NCBI RefSeq assembly: GCF_001613005.1
Contig: NZ_BDBN01000088.1
Span: forward strand, 1 to 40,201
Origin: Nocardia nova NBRC 15556
GTDB lineage: Bacteria > Actinomycetota > Actinomycetes > Mycobacteriales > Mycobacteriaceae
Length of the DNA: 40,201 nucleotides
Reading direction: 5' to 3'
In this document: positions 15,992-23,631 of the stretch, piece after piece
Layout: each line of letters begins with the position of its first letter
How positions within the stretch are numbered: position 1 is the stretch's first letter
Position numbers and translations under genes: made by a program
Notes under the pieces: model-generated
Seen by the model: only the letters and a program-made list of their open reading frames with translations
The model's database searches: none
What the model was told of the DNA's origin: nothing

Positions 15992-17466
15992 GCGGCGGCG
16001 AAGGATTCGACCGCGAACCGCTCGCCGGCGGTGCGGACCGGCTGCGCACCGGTCCCTCGCCGGTGGACCTCGCCGAAATGGCGCTGGTCGAGGCCGAACT
16101 CGACCAGCGCTGGGGTGAAACCAAGATCGAGCCGTCGCTGACCCGGATCGCGACCCTGATGGACCTCCTCGGCTCCCCGCAGCAGAGCTATCCCGCCATC
16201 CACATCGCGGGCACCAACGGCAAGACCTCGGTCACCCGGATGGTCGACGCGCTGCTCACCGCGCTGCACCGGCGCACCGGGCGGTTCACCAGCCCGCATC
16301 TGCAACTGGCGACCGAACGGATCGCCATCGACAACGCGCCGATCAGCCCGGCCCGCTACGTCGAGATCTATCGGGAACTGCTGCCCTACGTCGAGATGAT
16401 CGACGCGCGATCGACCGACGGAGCCCTCGGCGACGGACCGGGACCGCGGATGAGCAAATTCGAGGTCCTCGTCGCGATGGCGTACGCGGCGTTCGCCGAG
16501 GCACCGGTCGATGTCGCGGTCGTCGAGACCGGGATGGGCGGCACCTGGGACGCGACCAACGTCATCGACGGGCAGGTCGCGGTGATCACGCCGATCGGCC
16601 TGGACCACACCGACTATCTGGGGCCGGATCTGGCCTCGATCGCCGGTGAGAAGGCCGGGATCATCAAGAAGTCGCCGCAGGATCTGCTGATTCCGCGCGA
16701 CACCGTGGCCATCATCGCCGAACAGGATCCCGAGGCGATGGAGGTGCTGCTGCGGCGCGCGGTGGAGGCCGATGCCGCGGTGGCCCGCGCCGGGTCCGAG
16801 TTCCGGGTGCTGTCGCGCCGCGTCGCGATCGGCGGTCAGGTACTGGAGATCCAGGGGCTCGGCGGCGTCTACGACGAGATCTTCCTGCCGCTGCACGGCG
16901 AACACCAGGCGCACAACGCGGCGCTGGCGCTCGCTGCGGTCGAGGCGTTCTTCGGCGCCGGCGCGCAGAAACAACTCGACATCGACGCGGTGCGCGACGG
17001 ATTCGCGGCGGCGGCCAGTCCGGGCCGGATGGAACGGATGCGCAGCGCGCCGACCATCTTCATCGACGCCGCGCACAATCCCGCCGGTGCGCGGGCGCTG
17101 GCCGCGACCCTCACCGAGGAATTCGACTTCCGTAAGTTGGTGGGCGTGGTCGCGGTGCTCTCGGACAAGGATGCGGCCGGCATTCTCGCCGCGCTGGAGC
17201 CGGTGCTGGACGAGATCGTTGTCACCACCAACGGTTCACCGCGGGCGCTCGGCGTCGACGAACTCGCCGACCTGGCCGTCCAGCGTTTCGGTGATGAGCG
17301 AGTCGTCACCGCGAACAGCCTCGCCGATGCGGTCGAAACCGCGATCGCAATCGCCGAGGAAGCGGGCGACGCCGGCGAACCGGTATCCGGCGCGGGCATC
17401 GTGGTCACCGGCTCGGTGGTCACCGCGGGTGCGGCGCGCTCGCTGTTCGGGAAGGACCCCGCGTGA
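15988..17466 (+). CDS. folC: Dihydrofolate synthase / folylpolyglutamate synthase
   Basis: 492 residues from the GTG at 15988 (GTGA overlap with the valS stop), so translation is coupled to valS. It adds glutamate to dihydropteroate and extends the gamma-glutamyl tail of folates, using ATP. The Mur-ligase-type P-loop is GTNGKTS (75-81), followed by the folate-loop region SPHLQLATERIAID, ETGMGGTWDATN, and the C-terminal Rossmann-like domain beginning around DAAHNPAGARAL. The N-terminal 30 residues are polar and variable between genera. Its position directly after valS is the usual actinobacterial order. Confidence 0.95.
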   Translation: MSGGEGFDREPLAGGADRLRTGPSPVDLAEMALVEAELDQRWGETKIEPSLTRIATLMDLLGSPQQSYPAIHIAGTNGKTSVTRMVDALLTALHRRTGRFTSPHLQLATERIAIDNAPISPARYVEIYRELLPYVEMIDARSTDGALGDGPGPRMSKFEVLVAMAYAAFAEAPVDVAVVETGMGGTWDATNVIDGQVAVITPIGLDHTDYLGPDLASIAGEKAGIIKKSPQDLLIPRDTVAIIAEQDPEAMEVLLRRAVEADAAVARAGSEFRVLSRRVAIGGQVLEIQGLGGVYDEIFLPLHGEHQAHNAALALAAVEAFFGAGAQKQLDIDAVRDGFAAAASPGRMERMRSAPTIFIDAAHNPAGARALAATLTEEFDFRKLVGVVAVLSDKDAAGILAALEPVLDEIVVTTNGSPRALGVDELADLAVQRFGDERVVTANSLADAVETAIAIAEEAGDAGEPVSGAGIVVTGSVVTAGAARSLFGKDPA

Positions 17467-17583
17467 TGCGGTGGGCCGGAGGCGGCAGCTTGCGTCACCA
17501 CGCGGGCCCGGCGGAACGTGGATGCAGGGTGCAGTGGGAAGCTGGTGTCGAGGGCATCGGCGGTGCGGCGCGGAGGAGGCAAC

Positions 17584-18021
17584 GTGGGTAGCGAGGACGA
17601 TGTGCGCGGCGAGGCCGGCGCACCGAAGCCGGGTGTACCCGCGCCCGCGACCGACCCGTGGAAGGGTTTCCGCGGTGTGATGGCCGGTGCGCTGGTACTC
17701 GAGGCCATCACCGTGCTGCTGGCACTGCCGGTGGTCGGGGCCGTCGGCGGCGGACTGAGCTGGTGGTCGGTGACCTACCTGGTCGGCCTGGCCGTATTGA
17801 TGTTCGTCGGCTCCGGAATGCAGCGCCGCTCGTGGGCCGTGCCGTTCAATCTCGGCCTGCAGGTGCTGGTGCTGGCCGGCGGATTCATCCATCTGTCGAT
17901 CGGCATCATCGGCGTCGTGTTCGCGGCCGTGTGGGCGTTCATTCTGGTCCTGCGCTCCGACGTCAAACGCCGCATGGACCAGGGTTTACTGCCCAGCCAG
18001 CGGATGCAGGGCTCGTCCTGA
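17584..18021 (+). CDS. DUF4233 membrane protein (Rv2446c-like)
   Basis: 145 residues from the GTG at 17584, chosen because AGGAGG (17574-17579) sits 4 bases upstream; the open frame extends further up but that part is not conserved-looking. A polar N-terminal stretch with DPWKGFRGVMAG is followed by four hydrophobic helices and ends in a basic tail (RSDVKRRMDQG) that fits a cytoplasmic C-terminus. DUF4233 is found almost only between folC and ndk in actinobacteria and has no known function. Conserved position suggests a housekeeping rather than accessory role. Confidence 0.85.
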   Translation: MGSEDDVRGEAGAPKPGVPAPATDPWKGFRGVMAGALVLEAITVLLALPVVGAVGGGLSWWSVTYLVGLAVLMFVGSGMQRRSWAVPFNLGLQVLVLAGGFIHLSIGIIGVVFAAVWAFILVLRSDVKRRMDQGLLPSQRMQGSS

Positions 18022-18066
18022 GGGCTCGGTTCGGAATCCCGTGGCAGCGCCGGTTAGAGTGGCGCC

Positions 18067-18468
18067 GTGACTGAGCAGACGTTGGTACTCATCAAGCCGG
18101 ACGGCGTGGCCCGAGGCCTGGTTGGTGAGATCATCACCCGCATCGAACGCAAAGGCCTGAAGATCGCGGCCCTCAAGCTCGAGCAGGTTTCCGAAGAACT
18201 TGCCGCCGCCCACTACGCCGAACACGCCGACAAGCCGTTCTACGGCTCGCTGATCGAATTCATCACCTCCGGACCGGTCGTTGCTGCCATCCTCGAAGGC
18301 CCGCGCGCCATCGCCGCCTTCCGCCAACTCGCCGGCGGCACCGACCCGGTCGAGAAGGCCGTTCCCGGCAGCATCCGCGGCGACTACGCCCTGGAAACCC
18401 AGTTCAACCTCGTGCACGGCTCCGACTCGCCCGAATCCGCGAAGCGCGAGATCGCACTCTGGTTCTAG
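18067..18468 (+). CDS. ndk: Nucleoside diphosphate kinase
   Basis: 133 residues, a full NDK domain. It transfers the gamma-phosphate between NTPs and NDPs through a phosphohistidine. Visible signatures are TLVLIKPDGVARG at the N-terminus and the active site NLVHGSDSPESAKREI, in which the histidine is the phosphate carrier, with the preceding SIRGDYALE. GTG start. It is the last gene before a large hairpin at 18502-18556, so the valS-to-ndk unit probably ends there. It is a useful internal reference for the divergent NDK-like protein encoded at 37001. Confidence 0.96.
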   Translation: MTEQTLVLIKPDGVARGLVGEIITRIERKGLKIAALKLEQVSEELAAAHYAEHADKPFYGSLIEFITSGPVVAAILEGPRAIAAFRQLAGGTDPVEKAVPGSIRGDYALETQFNLVHGSDSPESAKREIALWF

Positions 18469-18501
18469 CTCTGTCTTTCAGGCTCCGATTCGCACCGGCG
18501 G

Positions 18502-18556
18502 GTTCGCGGCCTCTGGGCTCGCCGTTCGGGCATCCGACGGCGAGCCGGCCGCGAAC
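18502..18556 (+). terminator. Strong two-part terminator hairpin after ndk
   Basis: Two perfect 10-bp stems stack on each other: GTTCGCGGCC (18502-18511) with GGCCGCGAAC (18547-18556), and GGCTCGCCGT (18516-18525) with ACGGCGAGCC (18537-18546). They are separated by a 4-base bulge on the left side, with an 11-base loop. It starts 33 bases after ndk and lacks a U-tract, as usual for this GC content. Confidence 0.75.
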
Positions 18557-19078
18557 GGTCGCTCGGAGGACTCGCTCCGGGCCGGGTGAGCCGGTTTGCT
18601 CGCGGGTCGCGGCGACACTCCAGCCAGTGATCGACGTCGGTCGGCAAAGACCTCCTCAGGTGTAGGAAAGAGCCGCCGGTCGGGCCACGGAAACGGGGCG
18701 GTCGCGCTCCGATGGCGTACCAGTGGGTCGCTGTGTGGGATACTGGAAGCGGATGTGATCGACGCCTACCTATCGGGGCAGGTGGCGAACGCAACCGAAT
18801 GGCACCGCGGCTCGACGCCGATCATCGCTGCCCCGGACGGTTACAAGACTCGCTGTTCGGCGGCACGCTGGATGAGCGCTCGAGCTCAGGTGTGCAAGCC
18901 AACAGCCAGGCGCCGCGTGACCAGTTAGCCCGAACGACGTACGACAGGTGATAACCGGGCACGCGGGGCGAGACCATCAGACCTTGCGCCACAGGCGTGA
19001 GGCGAACGGACAGCGCCCCCGCGTCGGCCGCGTCACTCTCGTACGAGTGGGACGCGCCCGGGGGCCCGAGGAGATTTC
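18557..19078 (+). other. Long non-coding stretch upstream of rne: promoter and leader region
   Basis: About 520 bases without a convincing gene; short open frames here have arginine-rich translations and no start signals. A weak promoter candidate is TTAGCC (18925-18930), an 18-base spacer, then TGATAA (18949-18954). The last 50 bases hold a hairpin (19029-19056) just ahead of the rne ribosome site. RNase E genes in other bacteria have long autoregulated leaders, so a long leader here is plausible but unproven. Confidence 0.4.
19029..19056 (+). promoter_or_regulatory. Leader hairpin just upstream of the rne ribosome-binding site
   Basis: CGCGTC (19029-19034) pairs with GACGCG (19051-19056), and ACTC (19035-19038) pairs with GAGT (19045-19048), leaving a 2-base bulge and a 6-base loop. 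The apex contains the 10-bp DNA palindrome CTCGTACGAG (19038-19047). The GAGGAG ribosome site begins 12 bases downstream. It could act in RNase E autoregulation or as a protein-binding palindrome. Confidence 0.4.
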
Positions 19079-22000
19079 GTGGCCGATCAAGAGCCGCAAG
19101 GAACATCGCAGAGCAATGGTGAATCCACCTCGACCGAGGTGGCCGGGGTAGGGGAGGCAGCGCAGTTGCCCGAACGTATCCGGGTGCACGCGCTGGCGAA
19201 ACTTTTGGGAACCACCAGCAAGCGCATCCTTGCCCACCTGACCGAACTGGGTGCGGAAGCCCGCAGTGCCCAATCCAGCCTGGACCGGACCGTCGCCGAA
19301 TCCGTGCGCGACGCGCTCGTTCCCCCACAGGCCGGCGCCGAGCAACCGGTGGCCGAGCCCGCGACCGAACAGGCCGAGACGCCTGCTCCGGCGCCCGCCG
19401 AGAGTGCGTCTCCGGCGACCACATCCACCGCCGCGGCCGATACCGCGCAGACCGCCACCGCGCCGGATACGGCCGGCGAGCCCGTGCCGAGCGAGTCCGG
19501 CGCCTCCACCGCGGTCGCCGAAACCGAGGTCGCCGATACCGTGCAGGCCGCGGGCGTCGCCGAGGCCGCCGGCACGGCGAACTCCGCAGTGACATCCGAG
19601 TCGCCGGCGACCCCCGCCGAGCCCGAATCGGCACCCCACACTTCGCTGTTCACCAGCCCGTTCCAGCAGCCCGTCGCGCAGCCCGAGGAGCCGGTCGTCT
19701 TCGAGCCGGCGAGTATCGCGGCCGCGCCGCTGTTCCTGCCGCCGGATGCCGCGGCGGCCGAGGAGATGCGCCGCCGCCGGCGCGCCGAACGCGAGGCCAA
19801 GGCCGCCGAAAAGGCGGCCGAGAAAGCCGCTGAAAAGGCCGCCGAGAAAGCCGGCGAAAAGGTCACCGACACCGAGCCGGAGGAAACTCCGGCGGAGCCC
19901 GAGTCCGTCGCGGCAGCCGAGCCCGAGACCGAAGCCGGCGGCGACTGGGACGACGAGCAGTCGCGTGACGAGCAGGAGGACGGCGGTCGCTCGCGTCGTC
20001 GCCGCCGTGGCCGTCGCGGTCGCGGCCGGGGCCGGGGCGAACAGCACGCCGATCACGAGTCCGACGACGAATCCGACGACGAGGACGCCGAGTCGCACGC
20101 CGACTCCGACGAATCCGCCGAGGAAGCGGCCGCCGAGCAGACCGGCGAGGAGAGCGACGACGAGTCGGGTTCGACGCCGGAGGGTTCCACCCGCCGTCGC
20201 CGTCGTCGCCGTCGTCGCAAGGCCGGTGAAGACAACGAATCCGAGCCTGCCGACGACGATCCGCCGAACACCGTCGTGCACGAGCGGGAACCGCGCAACA
20301 AGCGCCGCGCGGTCGACGAGGTGCAGGGCATCAGCGGGTCGACCCGGCTGGAGGCCAAGCGGCAGCGTCGTCGCGACGGTCGCGAGGCCGGTCGCCGCCG
20401 CCCGCCGATCCTCACCGAATCGGAATTCCTGGCCCGTCGCGAGGCGGTCGACCGGGTCATGGTGGTCCGCGAGAAGTCGTTCCCGGCCGGTGAACACTCG
20501 CATGTCGGCGCGACCACCCAGGTGGCGGTGCTCGAGGACAACATCCTGGTCGAGCATTTCGTCACCAACACCGGCACGGCGTCCATGGTCGGCAACGTCT
20601 ACCTGGGCAAGGTGCAGAACGTGCTGCCCAGCATGGAGGCGGCGTTCGTCGATATCGGCCGCGGCCGCAACGGCGTGCTCTACGCCGGTGAGGTGAACTG
20701 GGAGGCCGCCGGGCTCGGCGGCAAGGAACGCAAGATCGAGCAGGCTCTCAAACCCGGCGACACCGTCCTGGTGCAGGTCAGCAAGGATCCGGTGGGGCAC
20801 AAGGGCGCCCGGCTGACCACGCAGATCAGCCTGGCCGGTCGCTTCCTGGTCTACGTTCCGGGCGGGACCTCGACCGGTATCAGCCGCAAACTGCCCGACA
20901 CCGAGCGCAAGCGGCTCAAGGAGATCCTGCGCGATATCGTCCCGCAGGACGCCGGAGTGATCATCCGCACCGCGTCCGAGGGTGTGAGCGAGACCGAGCT
21001 GGCCCGCGACGTCGAGCGGCTGCAGGCCACCTGGAAGACCATCGAGAAGCAGGCCGAGAACGGGTCGGGCGCGCCGAAGACCCTGTACGAAGAGCCGGAC
21101 CTGCTGGTCAAGGTGGTCCGCGACCTGTTCAACGAGGACTTCTCCAAGCTGGTCATCGAGGGTGACCGGGCGTGGACGACCGTCGAGAACTACGTCCGCA
21201 CCGTCGCACCGGACATGCTGGCCCGGGTCGAGCGCTACGAGAACAACGGCGTGGACGTCTTCGGCAGCCTGCGCATCGACGAGCAGCTGGCGAAGGCCCT
21301 CGACCGCAAGGTGTGGCTGCCGTCCGGCGGCACCCTGGTCATCGACCGCACCGAGGCGATGACCGTGATCGACGTCAACACCGGCAAGTTCACCGGTTCC
21401 GGCGGCAGCAACCTGGAAGAAACGGTCACCCGCAACAACCTGGAGGCCGCCGAGGAGATCGTGCGCCAGATGCGGTTGCGCGATATCGGCGGCATGATCG
21501 TCGTCGACTTCATCGACATGGTGCTGGAATCCAACCGCGATCTGGTGCTGCGTCGCCTCACCGAGGCGCTCGGACGCGACCGTACTCGCCATCAGGTGTC
21601 GGAGGTCACCTCACTCGGCCTGGTCCAGATGACCCGCAAGAAGCTGGGCACCGGACTGGTCGAGGCGTTCTCCACCACCTGTGAGCACTGCCACGGCCGC
21701 GGCATCATCGTGCACAACTACCCGGTCGAGACCGCGCCCGCCGAGGAAGGGGCCGGCCGCCGCGAAGGCCGTCGCCGCCGCAAGGACAAGGACCGCGACA
21801 AGGACACCAAGCAGGCGAGCACCGCCGCGCCCGAGACCGCGGATGCGCATCCCGAGGAGGAGGCGGCCGTCAAGCGCGCTCATCCGGTCGCGCTCGCGAT
21901 GGCCGCGCATCACACCGACGACGAGGTGGCCGAGGCCGCCGCGCCGGTCGAGGCGAAGGCGGAACCGAGCCCGCAGGCCAAGGGCTCGCGGGATTCGCGC

Positions 22001-22537
22001 CGGGGACGTGCGAGGGCGGCAGCGGCGGAGGTCACCGAATCCGCTGAAGCCGAAGCCGTGCGAGCGGAACCCGTGCAAGCGGAAGCAGCCGATTCCGTGG
22101 TCGCCGCCGGTCGAGACGGCTCCGAGCCGGTCGCGGAGCCCGGGCGGCCCGCACAGGAGCCCGCTGCCGAACGGGTGCCCGCGGTGACCGGCCGAATCGG
22201 AGCACAGTTGGCGCCGGCCGAGCCCACGTCCACTCCAGCTCCGGCGGAGACGAAGCCGGTCGAGAAGATGCCGGTCGAGAAGAAGCCGGTCGAGAAGAAG
22301 CCGGACGAGCAGGCTCCGGAGGCAGGTGTCCGTCGCGGCCGCCGCCGGGTGGCTCGCACCGCGTCGGCTCCGTCGACCGACAGCCGGGGCGCGGTCTTCG
22401 TCCTGACCGACGCCGATCAGGACAGCGCGCCGAAGTTCTCGCTCGACGAGCTGGCTCCGGCCGAGGTGACCCCGCGGCAGCGGACCCGTCGCCGGGCCGC
22501 CGGGCGAGCCGCGGGCGCGCCGGAATCGCCGAACTGA
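19079..22537 (+). CDS. rne: Ribonuclease E/G, with extra N-terminal IF2_N-like domain
   Basis: 1152 residues. It is the essential endonuclease of mRNA decay and rRNA/tRNA processing. Order: an IF2_N-like helical domain (about 28-57, LPERIRVHALAKLLGTTSKR); a long acidic Ala/Glu/Pro region with KAAE repeats and arginine blocks (RRRRGRRGRGRGRG); the S1 RNA-binding segment (about 505-540, GNVYLGKVQNVLPSMEAAF); the DNase I-like catalytic part with magnesium aspartates D765 (VIDVNTGKFTG) and D810 (IVVDFIDM); and the zinc-link cysteines C868-x2-C871. The D-D-CxxC spacing matches E. coli D303, D346 and C404/C407. A disordered basic/acidic tail with KPVEKK repeats follows. GTG start with GAGGAG. The long arms are typical of actinobacterial RNase E, where they flank a central core. 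Confidence 0.95.
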   Translation: MADQEPQGTSQSNGESTSTEVAGVGEAAQLPERIRVHALAKLLGTTSKRILAHLTELGAEARSAQSSLDRTVAESVRDALVPPQAGAEQPVAEPATEQAETPAPAPAESASPATTSTAAADTAQTATAPDTAGEPVPSESGASTAVAETEVADTVQAAGVAEAAGTANSAVTSESPATPAEPESAPHTSLFTSPFQQPVAQPEEPVVFEPASIAAAPLFLPPDAAAAEEMRRRRRAEREAKAAEKAAEKAAEKAAEKAGEKVTDTEPEETPAEPESVAAAEPETEAGGDWDDEQSRDEQEDGGRSRRRRRGRRGRGRGRGEQHADHESDDESDDEDAESHADSDESAEEAAAEQTGEESDDESGSTPEGSTRRRRRRRRRKAGEDNESEPADDDPPNTVVHEREPRNKRRAVDEVQGISGSTRLEAKRQRRRDGREAGRRRPPILTESEFLARREAVDRVMVVREKSFPAGEHSHVGATTQVAVLEDNILVEHFVTNTGTASMVGNVYLGKVQNVLPSMEAAFVDIGRGRNGVLYAGEVNWEAAGLGGKERKIEQALKPGDTVLVQVSKDPVGHKGARLTTQISLAGRFLVYVPGGTSTGISRKLPDTERKRLKEILRDIVPQDAGVIIRTASEGVSETELARDVERLQATWKTIEKQAENGSGAPKTLYEEPDLLVKVVRDLFNEDFSKLVIEGDRAWTTVENYVRTVAPDMLARVERYENNGVDVFGSLRIDEQLAKALDRKVWLPSGGTLVIDRTEAMTVIDVNTGKFTGSGGSNLEETVTRNNLEAAEEIVRQMRLRDIGGMIVVDFIDMVLESNRDLVLRRLTEALGRDRTRHQVSEVTSLGLVQMTRKKLGTGLVEAFSTTCEHCHGRGIIVHNYPVETAPAEEGAGRREGRRRRKDKDRDKDTKQASTAAPETADAHPEEEAAVKRAHPVALAMAAHHTDDEVAEAAAPVEAKAEPSPQAKGSRDSRRGRARAAAAEVTESAEAEAVRAEPVQAEAADSVVAAGRDGSEPVAEPGRPAQEPAAERVPAVTGRIGAQLAPAEPTSTPAPAETKPVEKMPVEKKPVEKKPDEQAPEAGVRRGRRRVARTASAPSTDSRGAVFVLTDADQDSAPKFSLDELAPAEVTPRQRTRRRAAGRAAGAPESPN

Positions 22538-22571
22538 TCCGGGGCGTCGAACCGGAGAACTCGCAGCACAG

Positions 22572-22596
22572 GCCCCGCCCGCACGGCGGGCGGGGC
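22572..22596 (+). terminator. 11-bp GC hairpin after rne
   Basis: GCCCCGCCCGC (22572-22582) pairs perfectly with GCGGGCGGGGC (22586-22596) around a 3-base ACG loop, 35 bases after the rne stop. It separates rne from the ribosomal-protein unit. Confidence 0.7.
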
Positions 22597-22634
22597 GCCG
22601 CCGCGGATCGCGTTCGGAGTGGTGGCGACCCGGT

Positions 22635-22664
22635 TTGGTGCGTGGGGTGGCAGTCCTGTAATCT
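22635..22664 (+). promoter_or_regulatory. Candidate promoter for rplU-rpmA
   Basis: TTGGTG (22635-22640), an 18-base spacer, then TAATCT (22659-22664) with TG immediately before the -10. Transcription would start near 22671, leaving a leader of about 208 bases before rplU. The leader includes a small hairpin CCGGTG-TC-CACCGG (22807-22820). A ribosomal-protein autoregulatory leader is possible; no known motif was recognised. The rest of the 341-base gap shows nothing else. Confidence 0.45.
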
Positions 22665-22878
22665 TGGACAGTCGCTGCCCGGTGACAGCACCGTGTTGTG
22701 TTGAGAAAACGCTGCGCTGTCATGAGATCCGGCTCGAAAACGAGCCCTCCGGTGCGGAAGAAGTACCGAGGCGGCGGTGACTATCAGACCAGTCGTACGG
22801 CGGTTTCCGGTGTCCACCGGCAGGCGGCCGTGTGAGCAGAGTGCCGAGCACTAGTTGAGGAAAGAGGGCAGCCGACCG

Positions 22879-23190
22879 ATGGCAACGTACGCGATCGTCA
22901 AGACCGGCGGAAAGCAGTACAAGGTCGCGGTCGGTGACCTGGTGAAGGTCGAGAAGATCGAGGGTGAACCGGGCACGGCCGTATCGCTGTCGCCGGTGCT
23001 GGTGGTTGACGGCGCCGAGCTGACTACCGATGCCGACAAGCTGGCCAAGGTTTCGGTGTCCGCCGAGGTGGTCGAGCAGACCAAGGGCCCGAAGATCCGG
23101 ATCCACAAGTTCAAGAACAAGACCGGCTACCACAAGCGTCAGGGCCACCGTCAGAAGCTGACGGTCCTGAAGGTCACCGGCATCAAGTAA
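22879..23190 (+). CDS. rplU: 50S ribosomal protein L21
   Basis: 103 residues, standard length. It binds 23S rRNA in the large subunit. The family pattern is complete: MATYAIVKTGGKQYKV at the start, the KVEKIEG strand, and the C-terminal signature IHKFKNKTGYHKRQGHRQ. GAGGG lies 10 bases before the ATG. It is co-transcribed with rpmA after a 48-base gap, in the fixed rplU-rpmA-obgE order. Confidence 0.97.
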   Translation: MATYAIVKTGGKQYKVAVGDLVKVEKIEGEPGTAVSLSPVLVVDGAELTTDADKLAKVSVSAEVVEQTKGPKIRIHKFKNKTGYHKRQGHRQKLTVLKVTGIK

Positions 23191-23238
23191 TTTCGACCTA
23201 GCGGAACCACCCGGTTTCGAATCGAGGAGTTTTCAGCC

Positions 23239-23505
23239 ATGGCACATAAGAAGGGTGCGTCCAGCTCTCGCAACGGTCGCGATTCCAACTCCAAGCGACT
23301 CGGCGTGAAGCGCTTCGGCGGCCAGGCCGTCAAGGCCGGCGAGATCCTGGTTCGCCAGCGCGGAACCCACTTCCACCCCGGCGTCAACGTCGGCCGCGGC
23401 GGCGACGACACGCTGTTCGCCCTCGAGGCGGGCGCGGTCCAGTTCGGCACCAAGCGGGGCCGCAAGACCGTCAACATCGTGGTACCGGAGCCGGTGCAGG
23501 CCTGA
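23239..23505 (+). CDS. rpmA: 50S ribosomal protein L27
   Basis: 88 residues. The N-terminus MAHKKGASSSRNGRDS reaches the peptidyl-transferase centre in the ribosome; no cleavable N-terminal extension of the Firmicutes type is present. The body has the conserved LGVKRFGGQAVKAGEILVRQRG and GTHFHPGVNVGRGGDDTLFA. GAGGAG lies upstream. It is followed by a very regular terminator hairpin before obgE. Confidence 0.97.
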   Translation: MAHKKGASSSRNGRDSNSKRLGVKRFGGQAVKAGEILVRQRGTHFHPGVNVGRGGDDTLFALEAGAVQFGTKRGRKTVNIVVPEPVQA

Positions 23506-23540
23506 GCCGCGCCGGAGCCTTCTCCACACATTCTTCGAAG

Positions 23541-23573
23541 CGGGCCAGGGTTTAGCAGATAAACCCTGGCCCG
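23541..23573 (+). terminator. 14-bp perfect terminator hairpin between rpmA and obgE
   Basis: CGGGCCAGGGTTTA (23541-23554) pairs with TAAACCCTGGCCCG (23560-23573) around the 5-base loop GCAGA, 35 bases after rpmA and 58 before obgE. The strength of the stem suggests that most rplU-rpmA transcripts stop here, so obgE would depend on read-through or its own promoter. Confidence 0.75.
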
Positions 23574-23631
23574 TTCGCCGTTCCGGGAGGCTCACCACCA
23601 CCGTCCACCGAAACACAGAGGTCCAGCTGGC

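Noticed and set aside
15574..17076. A 500-codon minus-strand open frame across the valS end and folC
   Set aside because: It overlaps two unmistakable genes, and its translation has no recognisable domain or ribosome site.
18700..18850. Possible tRNA or small structured RNA in the rne upstream region
   Set aside because: No cloverleaf with the GGTTCGA-type T-arm and matching acceptor stem could be built.
18596..18928. A 110-codon open frame between ndk and rne
   Set aside because: It is Arg/Ser-rich with no ribosome site or recognisable fold, and the region is better explained as non-coding upstream DNA.
18977..21592. An 871-codon open frame antisense to rne
   Set aside because: It mirrors the codon pattern of rne in GC-rich DNA, its translation is low-complexity Gly/Leu/Arg-rich, and rne has clear catalytic motifs in the other frame.
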